Assembly: GCF_021233435.1 (NCBI RefSeq)
Contig: NZ_CP089468.1
Span: 1,364,001-1,428,000, forward strand
Length of the DNA: 64,000 nt
Direction: 5' to 3'
Origin: Halobacterium noricense
GTDB taxonomy: Archaea > Halobacteriota > Halobacteria > Halobacteriales > Halobacteriaceae
The notes beneath the pieces are model-generated. The model did not search any database and was not told the DNA's origin. It saw nothing but the letters and a program-made list of their open reading frames with translations. The position numbers were made by a program, and so were the translations under genes. Position 1 is the first letter of the stretch. Each line of letters begins with the position of its first letter. This document shows positions 41,092-47,180 of this stretch, piece after piece.

Positions 41092-41190
41092 TTGCACCAC
41101 CACTCAGTACAGATCTCCACAAGACACTTCGCACAGTCGTTATCTAGCTTTGCTGTGAACCGGTGAAGTATTGTATTGGCTGTTTCCGGG

Positions 41191-41763
41191 GTGATTCTAC
41201 TATGGATCGCGGTTCGTATGGGAGGGCTCTCAACGGGCTATGGGCTCGGTCGAGCATCGGTACTTCTCCGCGTCGGAATAGCATACGCTGCACTCGGCAT
41301 ACTAACCGGCATCTTGCGTCCGAACACGGTACGAAAGCGGGTGTTGAACGCGATAGCGACGCTCGCCGTCGTCTTCGTCACCGGTGTCATAGTCATGTAT
41401 CTCGATTTAGGAGTTTACCCGCCCGAATATGGCACGCCCCTGACTCTCCGCCGGCTGGTCGGCACACAGATGGAACTACTGCTCGTCACGCTCCCGGTTC
41501 CAGCAGGCTACCTCGCAGGAATCCTCGTGCGAGAACGAACAAATCTCGAAGCGGCAGGCCTCTTGCTCACCGCGATGGTCGTCGGATTCGCCGGTGGAAC
41601 GTGGATTTCGTTAGCCCGAGGAAGTGCACCCGGCTTCACCCAATTCATATTCGCTGGGGCAATCCTCGCAACCACCGCATTCGCACTACTCCCCCTAGTT
41701 GTGATGGCATGGCTCGATCGAGACAGGCACAACATTTTGTGGCGCGATACGACGGGTGACTAG
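41191..41763 (+). CDS. Multi-helix membrane protein (array unit 10)
   Basis: A membrane protein of about 190 residues with six hydrophobic segments (VILLWIAVRM, VGIAYAALGILTGIL, ATLAVVFVTGVIVM, LLVTLPVPAGYLAGIL, LLLTAMVVGFAGG, ILATTAFALLPLVVM). No family is recognised. The start is uncertain: a GTG at 41191 is given here; TTG at 41176 and ATG at 41218 are in frame, and the latter would remove the first helix. It lacks a repeat on its 3' side; the next gene starts two bases after its stop. Confidence 0.65.
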   Translation: MILLWIAVRMGGLSTGYGLGRASVLLRVGIAYAALGILTGILRPNTVRKRVLNAIATLAVVFVTGVIVMYLDLGVYPPEYGTPLTLRRLVGTQMELLLVTLPVPAGYLAGILVRERTNLEAAGLLLTAMVVGFAGGTWISLARGSAPGFTQFIFAGAILATTAFALLPLVVMAWLDRDRHNILWRDTTGD

Positions 41764-41765
41764 CA

Positions 41766-42422
41766 GTGGCAGAGAATCACGCTCAGTGCTGGCCAATTCT
41801 GCTAGTCGGTATCGGCCTCGGAATGGTGGTTTTCGGTGGGCAAGCCACGCACTTTGCGAATTTGCCCGAGTTCACGTACAGTGTGGAGGCGACAACACGG
41901 GCCGCCGCAACCGAAGCCGCCCAAGCGTCAGACCCCGGCGTCGACGTCATCTACCAGTTCACAGAGCTGCCAGCAACCGCACAGGACGCCTTCCGCCAAG
42001 CACTCGAAGCCCCGGACAACAGAACCACGATTCGAGGCCTGGAACACCAAGTCACGGAATTAACGAGCGCAAGTGATACCACCGCACAGCCCGGGTACGG
42101 GCGCTACTACGTCGAGTATCAGGAGAGCTACTACGAATTCACGATTCGACAGCCGATGAACTCTGCCGCGTCGTCGTCGTTGCTCGGGTACGCGTTCGTC
42201 GTCCTCGGAGCTATCGTCGGGGTCTGGGGCAGTTTCGAACACGGGTCGACGACCCGTGCCCTACTCGCACACCTGAGTGGGGTCGTTTCCTTCCTTGCGG
42301 TGTATGGTGTGACCGGCTGGTGGGGGCTCAATACCTTCCTGTCCCTCGTCGTCGTCGGCGCTGTTTGTACGTACCTCCCGGCAGCCAGCGTGTGGTCGGT
42401 TTATGGAACACTTCGTTCCTGA
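41766..42422 (+). CDS. Membrane protein with YY-containing domain (array unit 11)
   Basis: A 218-residue protein with an N-terminal helix (about 10-24), an extracellular domain of about 110 residues, and three or four C-terminal helices (SLLGYAFVVLGAIVGVWGSF onward). The extracellular part has FTELPATAQDAFRQALEA and RYYVEYQESYYEFTIRQ, the same helix-then-YY-strand pattern as in unit 3. It begins with GTG two bases after the stop of unit 10, so the two are likely cotranscribed. It is the last gene before the convergent MFS transporter. No family is named with confidence. Confidence 0.7.
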   Translation: MAENHAQCWPILLVGIGLGMVVFGGQATHFANLPEFTYSVEATTRAAATEAAQASDPGVDVIYQFTELPATAQDAFRQALEAPDNRTTIRGLEHQVTELTSASDTTAQPGYGRYYVEYQESYYEFTIRQPMNSAASSSLLGYAFVVLGAIVGVWGSFEHGSTTRALLAHLSGVVSFLAVYGVTGWWGLNTFLSLVVVGAVCTYLPAASVWSVYGTLRS

Positions 42423-42496
42423 GTGTGTGTATCCGCGTCCCAGTTCGGTCGTTTGAATTCCGAGCACCAGTCTGAGCGAAGAAATTTCGCTAGCAA

Positions 42497-43669
42497 CTAC
42501 TCTGAAGCCTGCCGGGCGACCTGCGTCCAGACGACGATTGCCCCGATTGCCGTGACGGCGGCGGCGAGCGTCCACGCGACGTCGTAACTGAAGCCGTCGA
42601 CGACGAACCCGAACAGCGGCGGCGCGGTGATGCCGCCGAGGTTCAGCATGGTCTGGCCGCCCGCGGTGGCGGCTCCGACTTCGTCGTCGTCGACGATGGC
42701 GGTCATCGTCGCGTAGTAGACGCCGGGGAACCCGAGAATGAACAGCCCTAGCAGCGCGAACGCGACGGCCGACGTCCATGGGGTCTCCGCGACGGTGACA
42801 CCGAGGAAGCAGACGGCGGCGAGGACGCCCTGTGCGGTTAGCACGAGTGCGGGGCCGCGGGCCGGCGAGCCACCGAGCCGGTCGGAGAGTGCGCCGCCGA
42901 CGAGCCGGCCGACGCTGCCCGCGACCTGCACGCTCGCGAGCACGGCACCCGCGAAGCCGGCGGCGACGGCGACGGATTCGGTCATGTGGAGGACGACGTA
43001 GCCCGTGGTCGTGAACACCGTCGCGCCGAGGAACAGGCCGGCAACGACGAGCCCTCGGTACGCGGGGTCGTCGAGGAGCCCGCGGACGTCCGGCATCGAG
43101 AGTGTTCCGGAGCCGGCCGTTCCCTCGTAGCCGGCGGCGAACGCTGCGGCGACGACGACGGCGATGCCAGCGATGACGAGGAAGCCCGCGCGCCAGCCGA
43201 AGCGGGTGGCGGCGATGCCTGTGACGAGGAGCGCACCGAGACCGGAGCCGCCGGTGACGCCGACCTGTTTGACGTTCATCGCGAGGTTGCGGCTGCCCTT
43301 CGGGGAGACGGCGACGATGGCGCGGTTGGTTGCGGGCATCGCGGTGGCGTACGCGAATCCGAGGACGACGAGCGCGGCGAGCAACAGTGGGAACGTCGGC
43401 GCGTACGCGACGCCGATGCACCCGACGGCCATGCCGAGCAGCCCGACGATCATCACGGGGCGTTCGCCGTAGCCGTCGACCGCAGCGCCCGTTCCGAAGA
43501 GGAGGACGGTGTAGCCGAGCATGATGGCGGTGACGACGGTGCCGGTGAGCGCGCGGGAGATTCCGAAGTCGCCGCGGACGAACGCTGTCGACGCGAAGAT
43601 GGCGTAGAACGCGAGGCTCGCGGTGAACTGCCAGCCGGTCACGAGGCCGACGCCGCGCCACGAACGCAT
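42497..43669 (-). CDS. MFS transporter
   Basis: A 390-residue major facilitator with twelve helices. The first helix pair contains a GYGERPVMIVG-type loop (motif A region: GAAVDGYGERPVMIVGLLG) and the second half has a GGALSDRLGGSPARGPALVL counterpart. The middle has PATNRAIVAVSPKGSRNLAM, seen in the nitrate/sugar-type clades. The start is uncertain: ATG at 43669 (MRSWRGVGLV) or at 43708; I favour 43669 since the extra stretch is polar and not conserved. The substrate is unknown. It is convergent with the array and divergent from sod. Confidence 0.87.
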   Translation of the reverse strand: MRSWRGVGLVTGWQFTASLAFYAIFASTAFVRGDFGISRALTGTVVTAIMLGYTVLLFGTGAAVDGYGERPVMIVGLLGMAVGCIGVAYAPTFPLLLAALVVLGFAYATAMPATNRAIVAVSPKGSRNLAMNVKQVGVTGGSGLGALLVTGIAATRFGWRAGFLVIAGIAVVVAAAFAAGYEGTAGSGTLSMPDVRGLLDDPAYRGLVVAGLFLGATVFTTTGYVVLHMTESVAVAAGFAGAVLASVQVAGSVGRLVGGALSDRLGGSPARGPALVLTAQGVLAAVCFLGVTVAETPWTSAVAFALLGLFILGFPGVYYATMTAIVDDDEVGAATAGGQTMLNLGGITAPPLFGFVVDGFSYDVAWTLAAAVTAIGAIVVWTQVARQASE

Positions 43670-43819
43670 ACGCGGTGGTCGAAGCTCCGGACGTATGTGA
43701 GTGACCATCCAAACCGCGAGCAAGCGGCGTTACTCGCCGGTTTTCGTGGTGCGTGCTAGCAAAGATGCCACAAACGTTTAACACGAACCGCTACGATGGT
43801 TCTCCCGGGTGACCGCACC

Positions 43820-44422
43820 ATGAGTGACTACGAACTTCCACCGCTTCCGTACGACTACGACGCACTCGAACCGCACATCTCCGAGCAAGTGCTGACGTGG
43901 CACCACGACACGCACCACCAGGGCTACGTCAACGGCTGGAACAGCGCCGAGGAAACCCTCGAGGAAAACCGCGAGGAGGGTAACTTCTCGTCGTCGCCGG
44001 GCGCTATCGGGAACGTAACCCACAACGGCTCCGGGCACATCCTGCACTCCATCTTCTGGAACAACATGAGCCCGAACGGCGGCGGCGAACCCGCCGGCGC
44101 GCTCGCCGCGCAAATCGAGGAGGACTTCGGCTCCTACGAGGCCTGGAAGGGCGAATTCGAGGCCGCAGCCTCCGCGGCGGGTGGCTGGGCGCTGCTGGTC
44201 TACGACAGCCACTCCGAGCAGCTGCGCAACGTCGTCGTCGACAAGCACGACAAGGGCGCGCTCTGGGGCTCCCATCCGATTCTGGCCCTCGACGTCTGGG
44301 AGCACTCCTACTACTACGACTACGGTCCCGCCCGTGGCGACTTCGTCGACAACTTCTTCGACGTCGTCGACTGGGACGACGTCGCGGACCGCTACGAGGA
44401 CGTCGCTGCGCGCTTCGAGTAG
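43820..44422 (+). CDS. sod: Superoxide dismutase (Mn/Fe family)
   Basis: A 200-residue SOD that converts superoxide to oxygen and peroxide. The four metal ligands are His19 (LEPHIS), His76 (GHILHSIFW), Asp158 and His162 (LALDVWEHSYYYDY). Haloarchaeal enzymes of this family use manganese. The ATG at 43820 gives MSDYELPPLPYDYDALEPHI, the family start; an upstream in-frame ATG (43796) would add eight residues. A TTTAACA box at about 43774-43780 lies upstream. No partner gene is cotranscribed; the next gene is convergent. Confidence 0.95.
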   Translation: MSDYELPPLPYDYDALEPHISEQVLTWHHDTHHQGYVNGWNSAEETLEENREEGNFSSSPGAIGNVTHNGSGHILHSIFWNNMSPNGGGEPAGALAAQIEEDFGSYEAWKGEFEAAASAAGGWALLVYDSHSEQLRNVVVDKHDKGALWGSHPILALDVWEHSYYYDYGPARGDFVDNFFDVVDWDDVADRYEDVAARFE

Positions 44423-44450
44423 CGTTACACATCCGCCGTTTTTCTTCGCG

Positions 44451-44906
44451 CTACGCGTCGTCGGGAGCGACTGGTGCGAACGCGCCGGCACCGTACTCGT
44501 CGGCGAGGCCGTGGACGACGTCGGTGAGCGTGCCGAAGTCGTAGCTGGTGCCGTCCGAATCCAGGCCGACGACGACGCCGACCTGGGCGTCGTCGTCCGT
44601 GACGAACGTCCGGAACAGCTCCCACGTGTCGAACCCGCGGTGCGTGTACCGGAACTCCGAGTAGTGGAGGCGGTTGTACGTCTGGCGTGTGACGAAGCCG
44701 TAACGTTCGTTGTCGAGGTGTTTCTCGACAGCGACGTCTTCGATGCGTTCGGCGACGTCATCGCGGAGGTACAGCGGCTGTTGGGTGCGTTGGTCGAGTA
44801 CCCAGACGTCTCGGAGAGGGTCGCCGAGCGCGTCGTGGAGGGCGTCGACCAGCGCGGCCTTCCCGTCGTCGAGACCCGACTGGGGCTGCGTGTCGTACGT
44901 TGTCAT
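44451..44906 (-). CDS. Haloarchaeal conserved protein (DUF7522-like)
   Basis: A 151-residue soluble acidic protein with a repeated strand-helix pattern (LVDALHDALGDPLRDVWVL, then VEKHLDNERYGFVTRQTYN, then FVTDDDAQVGVVVGLDSDGTSYDF). It resembles the small DUF7522 family of unknown function, found only in haloarchaea. No catalytic residues stand out. The ATG at 44906 gives MTTYDTQPQSGLDDG; the frame extends to 45038 through a region with no similarity. It is convergent with sod (28 bases between stops) and divergent from the DUF5827-like gene. Confidence 0.6.
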   Translation of the reverse strand: MTTYDTQPQSGLDDGKAALVDALHDALGDPLRDVWVLDQRTQQPLYLRDDVAERIEDVAVEKHLDNERYGFVTRQTYNRLHYSEFRYTHRGFDTWELFRTFVTDDDAQVGVVVGLDSDGTSYDFGTLTDVVHGLADEYGAGAFAPVAPDDA

Positions 44907-45007
44907 ACGGACCGTTCGTCCGTGGTTGCGACGGACGCTCAGATAAGCGTTCCCCACGACCGGCGCGCCACCGGGGGTTTTTTCGTCGCGACGCACGCAC
45001 GTCGAGT

Positions 45008-45280
45008 ATGCCCGTTCCGAAGGACGACTTCGAGACATTCCACCCGTGTGACTTCTACACGCCGGCGGAGCTCCTCGACGAGGACGAGATGTACACCGTC
45101 TACGAGATTGCGCGCCTCCTCCAGGACTTGGCGGCCGACGCGGAACTGGACCCGAACACGGAGAACGTGCTCCTCGATTGGGCGATTCCGTGGATTATGA
45201 ACCACAGCGACGACCTCGTCGTCGCCGAACCCCGCGAGGAGGAAGAGCCCGGCTACTACGGCGTTGCGGAAGACGCCTGA
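45008..45280 (+). CDS. DUF5827-like small protein
   Basis: A 90-residue acidic protein. It has FHPCDFYTPAELLDEDEMYT, then VYEIARLLQDLAADAELDPN and NVLLDWAIPWIMNHSDDLVV, followed by an acidic tail. The layout matches DUF5827, a small haloarchaeal family. Its stop codon TGA (45278-45280) is the loop of a perfect 12-bp hairpin (45266-45277 with 45281-45292), and a second hairpin follows; together they may terminate transcription. Function is unknown. Confidence 0.65.
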   Translation: MPVPKDDFETFHPCDFYTPAELLDEDEMYTVYEIARLLQDLAADAELDPNTENVLLDWAIPWIMNHSDDLVVAEPREEEEPGYYGVAEDA

Positions 45281-45318
45281 GGCGTCTTCCGCGGCCCGTC
45301 AAAACGCGCAGCGTTTTG
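45266..45318. terminator. Hairpins at the end of the DUF5827-like gene
   Basis: GCGGAAGACGCC (45266-45277) and GGCGTCTTCCGC (45281-45292) form a 12-bp stem with the stop TGA as its loop. CAAAACGC (45300-45307) and GCGTTTTG (45311-45318) form an 8-bp stem with loop GCA. GGAAGACGC also occurs in the hairpin at 13383-13405, so the two sites share sequence. There is no U-run, so a termination role is uncertain. Confidence 0.6.
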
Positions 45319-45339
45319 CGGACCATCGATACCGAATAG

Positions 45340-45915
45340 TTACCGCTGTCGGGCGGCCCGCGCCGCCAACTCGATGTTCTCGATTGCGCCAGTCGTGACG
45401 CTCGGGCCGTGGCCTGCGTGCATCACGTCGAGGTCGTCGACGACGTCGAGCACGCGGTCGATGCTTCTCAGGAGTGTGTCACGGTCGCCACCCTCCAGGT
45501 CGGTGCGGCCGAACGCGCCGTTGGCGAACACGAGGTCCGCGGCGAACAACACGCTCGCGTCCTGCGAGTAGAAGGCCAAGTGGTGTGGCTCGTGGCCGGG
45601 TGTGTGCAGGGCCTCGTAGTCGTGGTCGCCGATAGCGACGGTGTCGCCGTCCGCGAGTTCGTGGTCGATGCCATCGTCGCTGGCGTCGAAGCCCCAGGCA
45701 TCGACGTCGAAGGCGGCTTTCACGTCGTCGAGGTTGCCGACGTGGTCGGGGTGGGGGTGTGTGACAAGTACTGCGTCGAGATCGTCGACGTGCTCGCGGA
45801 CGGGACTGCCGACATCGAAGTTCGCACCTGGGTCCACGAGCGCCGTGCGGTCGCCCTCCACGAGGAAGGCGTTGCTCGTGAACGCGTCGACGCCGGCAGC
45901 GAGATTGGTGGCCAT
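45340..45915 (-). CDS. MBL-fold metallo-hydrolase
   Basis: A 191-residue metallo-beta-lactamase-fold protein. The metal site THPHPDHVGN (HxHxDH) is at about 54-60, with further ligands in LHTPGHEPHHLAFY, FAADLVFANGAFG and MHAGHGPS. This is the short, glyoxalase II-like or persulfide dioxygenase-like layout; the true substrate is unknown. The ATG at 45915 gives MATNLAAGVDAF. It converges with the DUF5827-like gene, and 79 bases separate it from the cupin gene on the same strand. Confidence 0.87.
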   Translation of the reverse strand: MATNLAAGVDAFTSNAFLVEGDRTALVDPGANFDVGSPVREHVDDLDAVLVTHPHPDHVGNLDDVKAAFDVDAWGFDASDDGIDHELADGDTVAIGDHDYEALHTPGHEPHHLAFYSQDASVLFAADLVFANGAFGRTDLEGGDRDTLLRSIDRVLDVVDDLDVMHAGHGPSVTTGAIENIELAARAARQR

Positions 45916-45994
45916 ACGCTGGCTACGCTGTCCGACACTTAGGCGTTGGCGGGACGCGAATGCGAGGAGAAGCGTGTGCGGCGGCTGTCGGTCG

Positions 45995-46333
45995 CTAGCG
46001 CGGTGCGCCGACGAGGACGAGTTCGGAGTAGTGGTCGCGGTTGCGAATCTGGCGGGACTCCTCGGCGTCGATGCGGATGGCTTCGCGTTCGTCTAGGGAA
46101 ACAGTCGCGTCCCCGAACTCCACGTCGACACCACCCTCGACAACGTAGTAGACCTCTTCCTGGCCGGAGTCGCGGTGGTCGTGTTCCATGCCCTCGGCGT
46201 TGGGTTCCATCGTGAACAGCGTGAACGCCACCTCCTCGGTGTCGAGGGCGTCTTTCATTCGGAACATCTTCGCGCGGGCGTCGTCCGGCAGCGCCGATTC
46301 GGCGTCAGCTATCGTCGCCTTCTGGTACGGCAT
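45995..46333 (-). CDS. Cupin domain protein
   Basis: A 112-residue single-cupin protein. Motif 1 reads MEHDHRDSGQEEVYYVVEGG (H, H, E ligands) and the second half has LDEREAIRIDAEESRQIRNRD. Such proteins bind a metal and may act as small dioxygenases or isomerases, or sense a ligand. The ATG at 46333 gives MPYQKATIADAESALPDD. It is divergent from thyX, with an 88-bp shared region. Confidence 0.82.
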   Translation of the reverse strand: MPYQKATIADAESALPDDARAKMFRMKDALDTEEVAFTLFTMEPNAEGMEHDHRDSGQEEVYYVVEGGVDVEFGDATVSLDEREAIRIDAEESRQIRNRDHYSELVLVGAPR

Positions 46334-46421
46334 ACCGGGAACTGGGGCAGGCCGGTACTTCTGGTTAGTGGCCGTTGCCTTCGGAGCGCTTTTGTCCACG
46401 GCGCGAGCATCCACGTCCAAC
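46334..46421. promoter_or_regulatory. Divergent promoter region, cupin / thyX
   Basis: These 88 bases separate the two divergent starts. The stretch CGCTTTTGTCC about 30 bases before the thyX ATG is a weak TATA-like candidate; no other operator is obvious. Confidence 0.3.
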
Positions 46422-47165
46422 ATGCGAGTCCGTCTTCTCGACACGACCGACGACCCGGAAGAACTCATCTGCCGGGGCGCGCGCAACGACTACATGAGCG
46501 GCTGGGTCGCCGAACAGGACTTCGAGGAAGCGATGGACGGCGTCGAGGGCGATAATATTGAGGACCAGAAAGCGAACTTCCTCGCGAAGCTCCTCAAGCG
46601 CGGGCACTACGGGCCTTTCGAGCACCCGAGCGCGACGTTCGCCATCGAGGGGATGAGTCGGTCGTGTATGGCCCAGCTCACTCGGCATCGGCACGCGAGC
46701 TTCGACGTGCAGTCGATGCGGTACGTCGCCTTCGACGAGGTCGACCCCGCGGACGTCGAGGAGGGTGAGATGGTGGTGACGCCGCCGTCGGCGACCGACC
46801 CGGATTGGATCGGCCGCAATCAGAAGAACGCGGACGTCGACGAAGAGACTATCGAGCAGCGCGAGGAAATCTTCCAGCAGTCCGTCCGGCAGTCCGTCGA
46901 GGACTACCAGGAGTTGCTGGAACTCGGGATGCCGCCAGAGGACGCGCGATTCGTCCTGCCGATTGGGACCGAAGTGAACGTCGTCGTCACGCTGAATCCG
47001 CGGTCGCTGATGCACATCGCGGACATGCGGGCGGCCGCGGACGCCCAGTGGGAGATCCGGGACCTCACCGAGCAGCTGCTGGACCTCGCTGCGGAGTGGT
47101 GTCCGCACACGTTCGACTACTACGAAGCGGAGATGAAACACCGGAAGAACCGCCTCGCACCCTGA
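46422..47165 (+). CDS. thyX: FAD-dependent thymidylate synthase
   Basis: A 247-residue ThyX that makes dTMP from dUMP using methylene-folate and NADPH with FAD. The ThyX motif is TRHRHASFDVQSMRY (Arg88, His89, Arg90, then S-x-D where most members have S-x-N/E). FGPFEH-like YGPFEHPSATFAIEG and the late LVLP-like FVLPIGTEVNVVVTLNPRSL are also present. The ATG at 46422 is conserved (MRVRLLDTTDDPE). Folate-type cofactors would be supplied by the DHPS/MptE route at 28-30 kb. Confidence 0.95.
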   Translation: MRVRLLDTTDDPEELICRGARNDYMSGWVAEQDFEEAMDGVEGDNIEDQKANFLAKLLKRGHYGPFEHPSATFAIEGMSRSCMAQLTRHRHASFDVQSMRYVAFDEVDPADVEEGEMVVTPPSATDPDWIGRNQKNADVDEETIEQREEIFQQSVRQSVEDYQELLELGMPPEDARFVLPIGTEVNVVVTLNPRSLMHIADMRAAADAQWEIRDLTEQLLDLAAEWCPHTFDYYEAEMKHRKNRLAP

Positions 47166-47180
47166 GACTGGGTGTGGCCG

